Assembly (NCBI GenBank): GCA_027922465.2
Contig: BQMF02000264.1
Location: 496,001 to 560,000, forward strand
Length of the DNA: 64,000 nucleotides
Direction: 5' to 3'
Origin: Turritopsis dohrnii
Taxonomy: Eukaryota; Cnidaria; Hydrozoa; Anthoathecata; Oceaniidae
Of the stretch, positions 10,192 to 25,440 are shown piece by piece. The translations under genes were made by a program, and so were the position numbers. The notes beneath the pieces are model-generated. The model was given only the letters and a program-made list of their open reading frames with translations. It did not search any database and was not told the origin of the DNA. Position 1 is the first letter of the stretch, and the number at the start of each line of letters is the position of its first letter.

Positions 10192-13100
10192 CGTCTCGTG
10201 ACTGCTTCAAACATTTATGTTTTCATAAATTTTTTTTTTCTTTTTTTTTTTGTTCTTTTCATTCACTGGAAATCCTCTGCGTTCTTCGCTATCCATTCAT
10301 TAGGCTGTGACGACTACTCTAAAATTTGCGCATGTTATTTCGATAAAAAGATAAGACAGTATCAGCATAAAATATGTTTTACTTCACGAAAGCGGGAAGT
10401 AAACCCTTCCTTGCAGGTCGTTTTGCACAGGACCGGATACAGGATTGCATTGGGCAGATAAAGGTTGTTATGTTCTCTTGTCACCAGGAGAGTGTCTAAC
10501 AACAGTTACACCCTCACCAAATGCTGCCCATCCGCCCGCCTATTCTTTTATCCGGCTTTGAGAAACGTAATGTAAGACTGAATGCGGTTGAGTTCGGTAA
10601 TTTTACAAGGCTACATAGCAAGAACATAAGTTAAAATGTTTCGATATTACTCGTTACGGCTTATATACTTTTTACGCAGTTTATTATGGTTTAGTTGCTT
10701 ACCTTAACAGGTTAAAAGGAGTTACTGTGTTTGCTTCTTCTTTTTCATGAACGATTTTAGTTTGATTAACAGCTAGGAATTTGAAATACTGAAACACATT
10801 GAAAAATATTCTGTGGCCCCGATAATTTTATAAGTAATATGTAAATAACCCAGATTTATATTTCTTGAAGTGTAATGAACTCTCATAGCAGTGTTGAAAT
10901 GTTATATTTATGTCGGCATATCGGCAGTCTAATTCAATATCATCAAGAGAGATAGAGACTTCTTTTAATTTAGAAGTTTATTTTCTCTCAAGTTGTAATT
11001 GATATACTGCGTTACTATGTTTGGAAGAGTATTCATTTTTAGATTGTTTTCGTTTTGTCCTCTCGTCGTCCCTCCCTGTGTGAATTACATATACTCATTT
11101 ACGTGTGTGCGTTACACCACAGATTCATTTTTACCGCGTTCGCATTAGACTCCGTAATATAAGGTCTGGAGGCCTACTCCGTCAGATAAGCATGTCTTGA
11201 ACGTAGCCTGATGAGAAAACGTTTATCTGCGTTTTTCTTTCGTGTAATATTTTGTAAGGAAAGCAGTTGCACGTGCTGATGGCCCACAGTCCTCAAACGA
11301 AGGTAATGAAATTGGATATCGAAAATCAGGTAATGTTTTGTATCTAGGTCATATTTGTGCCCACGAAGTGGCTTGCTTATCCTCCCTGTCAATAACAAAA
11401 GAATCATTTCAGAAGATGTACAGTACAAAAGCTTTTTTTAATGGATAATAAATATGAATAATAAAGCGCAAAATGATCCTCTTAAACCCTTATCGTCTTA
11501 TCGTCCATCACTTTCCAGTCCAGTAACCCTACAAGGAAATTATGACGTAAGTTTGATAAAGTATTTGAGGGTATCTAATGCATGTTTATAGACTAATGTG
11601 TTTGAAAATAAAAGAACTTGTAGGAAGGAGAATAGGGTGTCATTCCATGGTAGATCAGCCAGGAGGTGTCAAGTCAAAAATTTAGATTTGCTTTATTTTT
11701 ATACCATTGATTCTACTTATTGAGAAAAGAAAAACCTGATTATTTAATCTGGATCCAGAGAAGCCATTCCAGTCATGGACAACATGTATATAAACCATCA
11801 ATTATTATTGAGGTATCCAAAATAAATAGCTATGTTTTGTTTTTCTAAAAATGGTAGTAGAAGAAGTGCTATTTTCATTTTTTACAGATATGATATATAC
11901 CGTAGCCCTTAATGAAGCTATTTTGAATTTCAATGAGCATGATGTCGCTATATGGTAAACAACTTCTGAAATCACAAAAGCATGATGCAAAAGGAAACAT
12001 TATGCCCACAGCCCTCTGGATTAGGGAAAAAGACTGACAGCGAAAAAATGCCATTGTATTTGAAAATTGCAATGTTAGATCATTATTTACGACATAAGTT
12101 CCAAGTCTCCCGCTATGGGCGGGAGACTCACGCCATTTCACTAGTCCTCCTGATCTCCCGTCGAGAGTAGAGACCTCCCGCTTCAGAATATTTTACAGAA
12201 TATACATGGCATGAAATCAGTAACAGCCATTTGCAACCTCGATCCCAGCGCTTCTTGGCTTTTCTTTCCTATCATGTAGCGCTATACAGTATTAAAAAAA
12301 ACCCAAAAAGCACTGTGATTGAGGTTGGCTTATTTAAAGAAGGCAAACAGTGCTTGCAACAAGTTTCAAAAGAAAAGAGAAGTGCTGGGGACAAGTTAGG
12401 AAGATATATGACATAGGTTTCGTGATTTTTTCGCATGACAACAAAAAGATGGTAGCTCTCAAAAGCCATTTTCCAGCGATCTAGAAGTCTAAGTTTTTCC
12501 CTCGATGCCAACCATGGTGGCGCCTCATGGAGATACTATTTTTATCTAGTTAGTAACTCCTGCCCATTTGTAATACCAGGTTGGAAGGTATGTTACGATG
12601 GCAAAAAAATGCTGCCATGTAAGATGTTAACGACGGCAAAACTTAGGTTTATTCTAATAAAAATATTGGTGTAGAATAATGGGTAATAAAACAGTAACTA
12701 AATACTTTATAAATCAATTAAAGTTACAAGATTTAAAATAGATTTAAAGCTGTAGGGGATTTGCTATGAAGATGTAACAATGAACCTACCTGTTAACGTT
12801 TCTTTACTTATTTCCCGGCAAGCAAAAAGAAAAATCATAAGGCAATCAATATTGAAAACAAAACCGAAGCTGACTTCAATAGAATATGAACTTATTGAGA
12901 AAAAAAACCCATCCAAAAACAAATCCCTAATCGACTTTATAACACTTTATAATACACTTCCTGCATAAAGGCTTTCTATTCAGTGTTATGTGTGTATCGT
13001 TGAAAGATTTTTGAAAGGAAAATATGTTCATCTTATTCACATTTTATAAATCGATGATGTGACGTAAATAAATGTACTATGGAAAAAAATTTTTGAGAAT

Positions 13101-14223
13101 AAATGGAAGATGTCAGGGAATTCCCAGGAATTGCCAAAATCACCCTCATGTTAGATATCACTCGTCATTGTTTTGCTATTGTTTAAGTCTTAGCCGTTTT
13201 TCTCTTGGGTTTTCCTCTCAAAAAAGGAAATGGAATATTCATTAGAGATAATTAAAGGTGGCACCAGTTGTCAAAGAAAAAGAAATGAATGATTTTGTTT
13301 CATCACATAAGCAAACCAGACAAACGTGATTGAGAAAATAGAAAGAATAAGAAAGTATAAGATAGAATGAAAGAAATGAAAGGACTTATTTATGTTTCCC
13401 CATAGGGTGAAATATATGTTAAAACCGGCATTTCCTTCTTCTTCTTCTCCGTTCACTTTTATAGCCACAGTTCAGTATTGAATTTTCGCCTAGCTAAAGT
13501 ACATAAGAATAGAGGCTAGTCTATGGTGAAGTAGTATGCTATTTTTTTCAGTCAATGAAGATGGGCAGTAGAAGATTTTTGCTTTGTTTCTGCTAGCTTT
13601 TAACATGATTCAATAGATAAAACTTATGATGGAAATAAAATGGTTTTAGTTCAGTGGTGTCTTTAAAGGTTTTGTAAAAACTTTTGAATGAACGTGCAAA
13701 AAAAATTGGTATCAGTGATGTTTTGTTTTTCTAACAATATTATCTTATGATGATCAGTAATCGAATGCTTGGAACAACAAACCATTAAATTAAGCTGTGA
13801 TTTCAGTGCAAAGGCGAAAATTCATTATCAATAGCCAAGCTGAAGATTTATTTTAATTTTACATCCTGATTATAATGTAGCCCAATTGAACTGAAAGCAC
13901 ATGATATATCAGCCATAAAGAGGAAACTCTTTTCGTGGATAACAACCAGTTATGTTAACTCAGAGAGTACATTACAAAAACAGCAAGTAAAAATGTGATG
14001 TCGTATATGCAATAAGAAGTTCAGAAATTCAATTACGTATAATATTTTAATACACAGGATTGAGACACTGTAATAACTTTAAAGAGTCTGATCTAATGTG
14101 CTTCCCTGGATGGTCGTTCAATCTGACAACAGAAACATAATTTACTATGAATTGATTCCATGATCACATACTGTTTTGATACTGAAATGATATTTTATTT
14201 TGTAAAAATTAATACACTGTCAA
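10192..14223. other. KMT2 3' flank and intergenic DNA
   Basis: No gene is recognised. Tandem AATAAA hexamers at 11447-11452 and 11460-11465 are possible KMT2 poly(A) signals, which would give a 3' UTR of about 1.25 kb. The stretch around 12100-12180 has a GC-rich GGGAGACT inverted motif. The rest is AT-rich with only short chance frames. Confidence 0.4.
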
Positions 14224-14925
14224 CAGTGCCGCATCCAGACATTTTTTGGGCATACCGTTTTCTTAGATTAGGTTGGTATAGTGACACCCGAATGGTGGGT
14301 GCTAAGGGGCAAAAATGTTTGAATTTGAAAAGGTCTAGATGCCAGGAAAATGAACTTCCCAGAAGAGATTTACATATATTGATGTATCAAGGTAAGTTTT
14401 ACGTGCCTTGATGTACGAATGAGTAACGAGATACAAAGAACTTTTTGAGCAGACAAAAGGGGGAAGTTTTAACTCGTGAACCCCAAAAACGAGGACTGAG
14501 CGTCAATGCAAAGCTCGACTATCGCAGTCTTAACTTTTTTGTCTGCATTGTGGTCGAAATAAATTCGCATTTTCTAATATATGAACAATAAAATGTAAGT
14601 TTTTCTTCACATTATTATCTATTATCCAAGTATTACAGGCTAATGTTGTTTTATTCATTTTGTTTTTACGGAATATTAAACATTAAATATGGTAGCTGTC
14701 AGCTACGTAACGCACTAGTAGCATCTGATGGTATAGTTGAGAATACAATCGCGAATACAAGATATATTGATGCAAACCTTCTGTAAATACAAAGATTAAG
14801 GTCTTTTAAAGGATAATTCTGGACAAAAATGTACAAAAATTAATTAGGAAAAACTTTTTTGGGCATATATTTTTGGGCGCCCATACCGTTCCAACGGTAC
14901 CAAATCACGTCTGGATGCGGCCCTG
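14224..14925. mobile_element. hAT-like non-autonomous DNA element
   Basis: Terminal inverted repeats CAGTGCCGCATCCAGAC (left) and CAGGGCCGCATCCAGAC (right end, reverse strand) bound 702 bp. Both are flanked by GTCAA. A TIR starting CAGGGCCG is typical of hAT superfamily elements. The visible duplication is 5 bp, shorter than the usual 8, so the class is provisional. No transposase is encoded. It contains a structured-RNA candidate at 14449-14546. Confidence 0.6.
14449..14546 (+). ncRNA. Structured RNA candidate, copy 1
   Basis: The outer helix GCAGACAAAA (14449-14458) pairs perfectly with 14537-14546. AAGTT 14464-14468 pairs with 14532-14536, CTCGT 14473-14477 with 14489-14493, and GACTG 14494-14498 with 14525-14529. 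GGGG at about 14459-14463 could pair with CCCC 14481-14484 as a pseudoknot. A second copy at 48692-48788 keeps the same helices through compensatory C-G to T-A changes. I recognise no known RNA family, and the strand is uncertain. Confidence 0.5.
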
Positions 14926-15944
14926 GTCAATTTTCCTTCACAAACAATGAACATATTATAAGCTTTGTAGTGATTTGGTTATGGATGTGTATTTTCACTA
15001 CCAAAATCTGTTTGTTTTTTCCCATTTGGGATTTATTAAGGTCATTTTTTTATCCCAATAAATAATGAGTGTGAACATATTTTTTTGAACAGAGATGTTT
15101 ATTCTGAATACTTAAATTTAATTTTATAAATTGTCACTTTAAGCCCATCTCTTTTTTGAAAATAACTAGTATATAACATTTTTTGTAGAGATTTTGATTG
15201 CTTTTGATAGTTATTTGTTTATAACGTATACATCGCTTATATATCTATGTCTATGTCATTTGCCTTACATTGATGCGTTAGTTGATATTCAGTTGTTTAA
15301 GGGGAAATACTAGTCGCATTTAGGTCTTATAATTTTTAGCTATGTCCATAGTAACTTCTCAGTCACTTTTTAACTCCTCAGCAAAAATTTCTCCTCAGAG
15401 AAACCTTATCATTTGACCATAAATGTCTTCATTTCATGATAAGTTCAAAATAACTTCTTTTGTGGTATTAAATTCAATTCCACCCTGTTTTAAGGACAAC
15501 ATTTTTAACTGAGTATCAGGTTGATGGTAGTTCTACCATTGTAATTATTTAATGATACATTTTTCTTATGGTTATCAATTTACATACAATATTGATAAAT
15601 GTTTCGCAATTTTGGGGAAATATATAGTCGCATTTTTGCGAATCTTGTTAAAGTATTAATTATACAATATTTGTATTAAAAAAAAGACTGTCAGCAAAAT
15701 TTTGCCGTCGTAAATTTGATTTACGGCAGCTTCGCGACGGCAAAAGGTGAATGCCGTCGTAAATTCATAGGGCTGTGTTCATTCTGCTTCATTTACCAGA
15801 ACAAATTTGAGCAAAATCAACCTATTTTACGGGAAATGTCTGATATGGTATGAACGAATTGTTACCTATTTTCATGCTCCTTCTTTTAAGTTAAAAATGG
15901 CACTCCGTTGGGCCAATACTTTTTCTGTACATAAGAAAAACTAA

Positions 15945-16125
15945 ATAAGATGCCCTTACAGGCATAAGGATTTCTGCAAAATCAGCTAAAGCATGAAAAA
16001 TGAAATATTTTATGACATTTGAAATTCGAAAAAAAAAAAAGAAAGATCTAGGGTGGGCTTGAACCGCCGACTTTTTGGTTAACAGCTGACTGCACTAGCC
16101 AACTGTGCTACGGAAGCCACAACTA
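15945..16125 (-). mobile_element. tRNA-derived SINE (family 1), reverse copy
   Basis: On the minus strand it starts with a tRNA-like head: A box around TAGCACAGTTGGCTAGTGC and B box GGTTCAAGCCC (about 16060-16120). An AT-rich body follows, then the tail TTTTGCAGAAATCCTTATG with GGCATCTTATTT near 15950. The tail matches 60140-60184 and 1585-1635. Confidence 0.8.
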
Positions 16126-16279
16126 CCACATGTAATGGTAGATATACCTTTTTGACTCTTCTGTTTACAAAACATTGAGAACTTTTTTTAGTTAGAAAAG
16201 AATGATCACAGTTCAAGATCATTATAATTTTCTTCTATAAATTTTTTTTTTCATCTTAAAATATGGATATTTTCCTTAA

Positions 16280-17813
16280 AGAGGCATTGGCTGGCTTGAA
16301 TGTAAATATTATTCTCACCTGATCAAAACAATCAAAATCAAAACAAATATGGCGCGAAGATCGCGATCGCTTTGAACATCCTTTACTGAAGCGTGAAGTG
16401 AGAAAATGAAATAATAGAAACACATGGCTTTTAATAATAGAAATACACCTGACACATGTATCTTGTGACATAATGATTCAATGTGAAGACAGAAATAATA
16501 TTTTACACAAGCATTGAACTTCGATTTTTAAAATTCTGTTCCTTCCTATAAGAATGCAGCAATGTGGGGACGGGAAGAGACAAGACAACAACAACAGTTC
16601 AATTTGCCAAATAATGTTTTATCTCAGATTGAATCAGTGTTCTTCTTTCTTCATGATGCACACAATGAAACCAGCCATGACCATATTGGAAATCATATAG
16701 TTGAATGAATCGAAAAGAAAAATGCAAGAAATACAAGAAAAGAAAAATGTTTATAAACTAAATCATGCATGGAGCCATCATAAGGATATGATCATTCTTT
16801 CATATCCAATAAGCAATCAAATGCCCAAAATGACCAAAAAAAGTTTAAAAAAATTTCAAACGTTTAAAAGAAAAACACAAGTTATTTTCAATGATTATTC
16901 AGATGCAATGTATAAACACGAAAAATTCAGGCAGAAATTATAGATATTTCATTCTGACAAAACCAAGATTGTGTTCTTATTTAAGTTTTGGAAACAGTAA
17001 AAAAGTAAGTTAATGAAAATTAAGAGATAAACAAATTTGAAAACAAATTGTTTCCACATACAGCGTCAAATGTTTGAACTTATTTCATTTTCTCCCTTGA
17101 CAATGCCTTGCCTTATACAAGGCCCGTTGAAAAGGCTTCTCTTTTAAACTTTTACAAAATCTATTTTCAAGAAAAACAAAGATAAGCAAAAGGCTTAGGT
17201 AATAGCAAAGCTTAGAGTATTGCTTAAGCTATGATAGAAGTCATGGTTTTCTCCCATTAATAAATTTAGGGAAAAAAGGTTTTTCCAGCTACGGTGTGCA
17301 AATATGTAAAGTAGACACAAAAGTTGTAGAGCATTCACTTGAAGTCATGCCAGTAATTAAAAAATCTTATTCCCTAGGAAATGTTTTTCTGTGATTGTCA
17401 GAAAGCAAATGGATTTTCTTTTACATTTTGAAAAATAAAAATAACAGACATCACAGTCTGTTATTTGCTTCGAAAAATTCATTACGTGAATGTCGAAACA
17501 AGAGTGTGGTAGATATATCCAAGTATATCTTTATAATGACAGATTTTCCCATTGATATGTTAGTACATAAAGATGTTCCGAGAAGAGGTCAGTAATGTTT
17601 CATATTAATATTTTGTCTCTAATAGCAATCAACAACTCTAAAACAAAACCTTGAAAAACTAATTCTATCATCAACAAAAATTTTTCATCTTCTTGCTCGA
17701 AGTTTATTTTCTTCTCCTCGATAAGTCTGTTTTTTTAATGAGTAAATCGGTATGAGTATTTGAGTAATCGAGAGTAACTCAAACTCTATTGTTTTAAGCC
17801 GGCCAATGCCTCT
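16280..17813. mobile_element. TTAA-flanked piggyBac-like non-autonomous element
   Basis: The terminal inverted repeats begin AGAGGCATTGGCTGGCTT on the left and AGAGGCATTGGCCGGCTT on the reversed right end. TTAA flanks both ends (16276-16279, 17814-17817). The 1,534-bp interior is AT-rich and encodes no recognisable transposase. It splits a dispersed repeat whose uninterrupted copy at about 59460-59690 shows a single TTAA at the matching point (59644-59647). Confidence 0.8.
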
Positions 17814-17817
17814 TTAA

Positions 17818-17998
17818 AATCCATTTAATATAGATCAAAGAAACTTTTGTAAATCTTTCACTGACATGCAATGCAAATTGCTTTGGTTTCATGTAAATGC
17901 ACGCACGAAATTTCAAAAAACTAAGTTTGGACAGCAGGAAAAAAAAAGAAAAACAAAGCTGGTTTTAAAATATTTCTTGCTTTTGCAGAAATCCAAAA
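17818..17998 (-). repeat. Dispersed repeat split by the TTAA element
   Basis: The reverse complement matches 59462-59643 over most of its length, including GAAATTTCGTGCGTGCATTT and GAAAGATTTACAAAAGTTTC. The remainder of this copy lies on the other side of the insertion, at about 16240-16275. Confidence 0.75.
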
Positions 17999-18499
17999 AT
18001 AGCTCATTTGAGTGATAGATGCCTCAATTGAGGGATCCCTCATTCAGCTGTTTTCCCTGACTGCATTCCTCCTATATCAACCTGATAATCTTGGTAATTT
18101 TATGATAAATTGTTTTTTGAATAACCTGCACATCTAATTCTTAGCAGTAGTGTCATGGTGCATGCATGGTTGTTCAAGAAGGAGTAAAGCAAACATTACC
18201 CAGAAGTAGAAGCCAGTTAGTTATAGGCACAACAAGCAAATAAGGGATCCCGCATAAGCATAAGGTCTATAATGTTAGCCCATACTTGTTTTTAAAATTG
18301 TACTCTTTCAAGATGAAAACATGTTGAAACTATTGTACCAATCTGGTTTACACTTGTAACCTAATGTATGATCTGCACATGGTGAAAGTAATTCATTATA
18401 CCCACTATATCATGAACCTGTTGAAGTAGCACTTTTACTTTTAAAATCTCAAACTACATGAATTCAAGAAAAACACTTCAAATATATGTTCAAGTATAT

Positions 18500-21056
<2,557 letters not shown>

Positions 21057-21419
21057 GAAAGATATTTCAAGAATGCTGTTTTTATACGACTCTTTGTTGC
21101 TGCGAACGTTCCGTTGGAGTACCTAGCAACAAACTACACATTGGTCGATATTTTAGTCATTCCTTTACATCAAACTTCTCTATATACGGTACATAGTTAT
21201 TGTTTTAAAGTGTAAACGCTGAGATGCGTTTCCTTGACAACTCGTCAGTTTACTGAAAGGATCGGAAAATTGAACTTTGATTCTAAAACTCTACACACTC
21301 TGTAATGATTTTACCAACAGAAAATATGTTTTGCCTACAATTGAACATCTCTTAGATCTAAATATCCCCGTCTCATCTTCGTATCTTATCAACATTCTAT
21401 CCCAGCCGCCACATTCATA

Positions 21420-21515
21420 AAAAAGTCTCTGCGAAGGAGTGCGTGTTTATTGAAGTATACACACAATTTGAATAATGGTGCTCTCCGTCGCAGTGGTTTT
21501 TTGCCCGCTGGGAGC
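21420..21515. mobile_element. Foldback MITE, family A, copy 3
   Basis: Arms AAGTCTCTGCGAAGGAGTGC and GTCGCAGTGGTTTTTTGCCC can pair. The element lies in the PRMT1 3' flank, about 365 bp after the stop codon, so it may sit in the 3' UTR if the AATAAA at 21772 is used. Confidence 0.65.
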
Positions 21516-21999
21516 AAAAAATCGTCCGCATGGAATGTGTCACGGCATCCAAACCGATCTTAACATAAAACTTCATGGTACTTTGCTAGCCGACTTAATA
21601 CTAGTGAAATAGTGTTGTGAAAAAGCGTTATTGTGTGATATTTCTGGTGTGGTATGTCTTTCTTGTTATTAAATAGTTTTTCTTCTCCTAAGACTGGTTT
21701 GCAGATAATGTATACCACGCAGTTCTTTCGTTGTCTTTAACATATCTATAAGACCCTTAAAATACTTTGAAAATAAACAAATCACCCGATATGAACTTGC
21801 CCAGGTAAACGGAACGTCTTTCAAGTAGTTTAACAATGCATGGAGTGATGTGTAAAAATCAGTTGTTTATGTAACGAGTATATTCATGCAAGATGAAATC
21901 TACTGGTAACTGCGCATTTGAAAGTGAAAAAGCGATCCATCTATCGTAAGAGAGTTCCACCAAACCTGTTGAAATCTAATACAAACTTTATTGTAAAAC

Positions 22000-22230
22000 T
22001 TACAATCTCAAAACTTCCGTGTGAGGACGCGGATTACACCATATAACAAGATCCGACATAAAATATTGAGGATTGAGTGGAACAGGCATTATGTCAAGAT
22101 TGTGAAGTCTGTTGAAAAGGTCAAGCCGCTCATTAGAGAAATTGGGGCAATGTAAGGCAGTGCTCAGTGGTTTCAATAGAATTAGTGCGGCATGCACAAA
22201 AAGGATCAAGAGTATAATAAAAAACCAAAC
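22000..22230 (-). pseudogene. LINE reverse-transcriptase C-terminal remnant
   Basis: The minus strand encodes LHCPNFSNERLDLFNRLHN. An adjacent ETTEHCL-like segment lies in another frame. The E-T-T-x-H-x-L-x-H-C-P pattern is common near the C-terminus of non-LTR retrotransposon ORF2 proteins. The frame shift between the halves and the short length indicate a dead fragment. Confidence 0.5.
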
Positions 22231-23005
22231 TTATGTTCACGTAAGTAAGAGAGACCAACCCTCAAATTATGTGAGACCGTGGTTATTTCGTAAATTATAA
22301 GATGGTGTAGCTTTTGGTCTCTAAAATTCAAGAATAGTACCTTTGAAACACGAAATAGATGGAAGTTGTCTTATATGACTAGGCTTGTGCTACTGCGATA
22401 TGCAAAAAGGAAAAAAAATAATTGTATTATCGTTGTGTACAACCTTCCAATAGAAAAGGAGGTCGTTGTTATGTTCAAGCTATGACTTTAAGCACGTATT
22501 TATATCACGTGACTACTTTGTAAATAGATTATTCCTATGATACTTCTAAAGGAAAACGGTCGTTTTTACTTCGTGTAAACTATCCAATAAAACGTAACAG
22601 TCGTTTTCTTAGGCTGAGTAAAGCTGAATTCTATGCTGGCAGGTAATTAAATAAATAGATATTTTGGAGCAAGACAGTTTAAGATTTTGTAGAAGAAAAA
22701 TAGCTTCCTACTGTTACGCCTGTCAGTTAAATTTTCAAGACCGAGCTCAGAATATAACTTTTCCCTAGATGACCCACGAAAGCAGCCAGTAATAGCTAAG
22801 CGCAAGCATTGCATTGAACCACCTCAAGTTTATATGCCAATGAGGAGTTACCTGGACAGTTATAGATAACAATCACCGAAAGTCTTATACACAGTTAACA
22901 ACGTTTCTCTAGGCAGACATTTTCGTAGCCTATTCATAAGGCCTATTATGCCCTTTTTTGCCTTTTGTATCTTTTCCCAAAAGTAATGATCAAAGTTCAG
23001 CTTAA

Positions 23006-23256
23006 GGGGCTGATCATATGGAACTTTTCATCCCGGGACGGTTTTTACATTGCGATCATATGAGATTTTTGTCCCGCCTTGCCGGGATGAAAATCATCCC
23101 GGGATAGCTTTTATGTTTTTGTTTATATAAAAATTTTCATTAATGCGCACGCAATGATCAGAAAAAGTTTTTGAGCGGGAATTACACAAAAGCTAGGATC
23201 TTGTCAAAACCTCTCGTCTCCCCCAGCCGGGATGAAAAGCTCCATATGATCACCCC
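23006..23256. mobile_element. Harbinger-like MITE, family B, copy 1
   Basis: Terminal inverted repeats GGGGCTGATCATATGG and GGGGTGATCATATGG (reverse right end) bound the element, with CCCGGG-containing subterminal repeats (TTTTCATCCCGGG). Related copies at 23352-23439 and 30556-30617 have clean TTA duplications, which fits PIF/Harbinger. Confidence 0.65.
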
Positions 23257-23351
23257 ATAAAATTAAATCGAGATGTTTGTGGGATTCACAAACAGAAATA
23301 TCTATGTCATTAAATAAGATAGCGGGAGCAATAGCAGAAGCCAACCTTTTA

Positions 23352-23439
23352 GGGGCTGATTAGATGAATGTAAAAACTGTCCCGGGACAATTTTCATCTC
23401 CCGCCCTGCCGTGATAAAAAACTTCATATGATCAGCCCC
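23352..23439. mobile_element. Harbinger-like MITE, family B, copy 2
   Basis: This 88-bp copy runs from GGGGCTGATTAG to ATATGATCAGCCCC. TTA duplications lie at 23349-23351 and 23440-23442, and a central GTCCCGGGAC palindrome is present. Confidence 0.7.
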
Positions 23440-23654
23440 TTACAAAAATAAACTTCCTGCTTGGAAGGATCAAGGTTAAATGACATTTTCCATTGATAAT
23501 CCGCCCAATCACTTCTCCTATCCCAATCTTGAGGTTTGCAGCTGATCAAGTACAATAGAGAATAAACGGTGTATTGATTTGAGTTTTGCAGCAGGAAGAC
23601 CATTGATGAAGATTAAAAACATCAAAGGGCCTAATAATAAACCTTGGGGAACAC

Positions 23655-23985
23655 CTGCATTATTGTTATTATTGTTGTTATTATTGTTGTTATTATTGTT
23701 GTTGTTGTTATTTACGAATGTTTAACCAGGCTAGCCTCTTCAGTTCCTAAAGGTACTGTTATCAATGAAGGTCCTGCGAAGGAGGTCCTACAGCATTTAA
23801 AGCCCCCATTTGGGCTACGGAATCCGTAGTTACAGGAACCGCTCAACTAGACAACCATCCTAGACATCATTCCTACTCCCTTGCTGAATGCTAAGCAGAG
23901 AGGAGTGATTCACACTGCTATAGTCGCTGGCATGACTCGGTCGGGGATTGAACCCGCGACCTCCCGAACATGCGTTGTGGACTGG
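23655..23985 (-). mobile_element. tRNA-derived SINE (family 2) with microsatellite tail, reverse copy
   Basis: The reverse complement aligns with 62110-62375. It carries the B box GGGTTCAATCCC, the motif CATGCCAGCGACTATAGCAG and a block reading GTAGCCCAAATGGGGGC. It ends in an AAC/AAT microsatellite (forward strand (ATT/GTT)n, 23655-23714). The tRNA-like 5' part is degenerate before the B box. Confidence 0.8.
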
Positions 23986-25062
23986 AAAATACAAGAATCA
24001 CCCTTTTGAAAGCCAGACTGTCATTGGGAAAAAAAACTGTTACATTCAGAATAACTATAATGTATCATATATATAACCTTTTCATAGACACTACGAGGGC
24101 TTCTTTCTGTTTCTTACATACATACAGTACAACATTTGGTTTTAAACTTGAGCGAAAATTCAATCTATAGTGAATGTGGCTTCTTAAGGATCAGCGAAAC
24201 TGCTTTTTCTAGATTTTCAATTTTGATGGTTATTTTAATTCAATAATCTCTTTATTTCGAAAATTTGCAATAGAAAGGTTCTATTGATAAAAGTTTTATG
24301 TATGCATATATATGATGGATGATAATTTTGAAACACAATCTTGATGAACATCCGTCCTTTAAAGGTCATTGACGGTAGCAACCTCAGATATTGATACAGT
24401 GTTTAAAACCATCAGATGAGACTCGTTTTAAAATATTGAATCGGCTGCCGTAGGAATCGAAGTTGTTTGTTTTGATCTTAGTGGAAAACCGTCTTTACGA
24501 ATTCGAATCTCCATCGGCTATGATAAGTTCTTTTTGCTATCATGTTTATATTGCATTCTTTTTCCTGAAGAAATCATTATAGTCATACCTCCCACCTTGA
24601 AGAGAAAGATAGGGGTGGATAGATGGAGAGAAGAGAGAAAGCGCATCTTTGACTTCGGCAATGTTTTAAGCTAAAAATCAACTATTCTTATTATTCAAAA
24701 CATTTTCTCATGAAATTATTAAATTATTTTCAATTTTGGTCCTAGAGAAGGCCTTCTATTTTGATTAAAATTTGTTTTTCTTTTAGATATCTTGCTTTCG
24801 GAATCTCATAAATTTGTGAAATTCGCCGAAAATTGGTGCGAAAAGTTTTAGGAAAAATCAGGCATACGATCCTCCTGGTTTCATCACATACTACACCAAC
24901 ATAAAAATGTAGAATGTAGAGTGCGTTTGTCGACTCGATCATATACTATCTTTACTTTACAGTTGAATTCCACGAGCGATGAACAGTCATCTATTTGTTA
25001 AGTTCGGACTCGAAAATTAATTACATGCGTGTTGGTGGTCTTCACTAAGTATGCAGGGTGTC

Positions 25063-25440
25063 CCACAAAACCTGAGTCCCAAAATAAAGTTCAATAAAAT
25101 AGAAAAAAGTGGAGGTTTTTAGAAAATTTAAATTTTAGTAGAAACATTGACTTAATACCTTTAAACTGCAATTGGAATTTTGAAAAAAGCTTCACTAATT
25201 ATGTGAATTAAGTGAAGTGCAGCGATGGTGTAGTGTTTGATCGCTGCGACACGTGTTCGAGTCCAGTCATGTCGTATCTCAATACACCACTCCGAGCCCA
25301 TTTGGAGCCATTGACTGACTGCACACTGGCCTTCGGGCAAGTTAGAGCAATGCTATACGTAACTCTGGCGGCAAGCATGGACGTATGATTTTCTTTGTTA
25401 CATGACAGAAAAATCAATGTCAAAATCTGTAAGGTCATGT
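25063..25440 (+). mobile_element. Single mariner-like end plus tRNA-derived SINE (family 3)
   Basis: CAGGGTGTCCCACAAAACC at about 25063 looks like one terminus of a TA-inserting element, but no partner end is visible. At 25218-25430 a SINE-like unit follows, with A-box-like TGGTGTAGTGTTTGATCGC and B box TGTTCGAGTCC. A body beginning CAGTCATGTCGTATCTC comes after. No second copy of this SINE occurs in the window. Confidence 0.5.

Noticed and set aside
16701..16943. 80-codon Lys-rich frame in the TTAA element as a transposase remnant
   Set aside because: It is low-complexity AT-driven sequence with no DDD or zinc motif of piggyBac.
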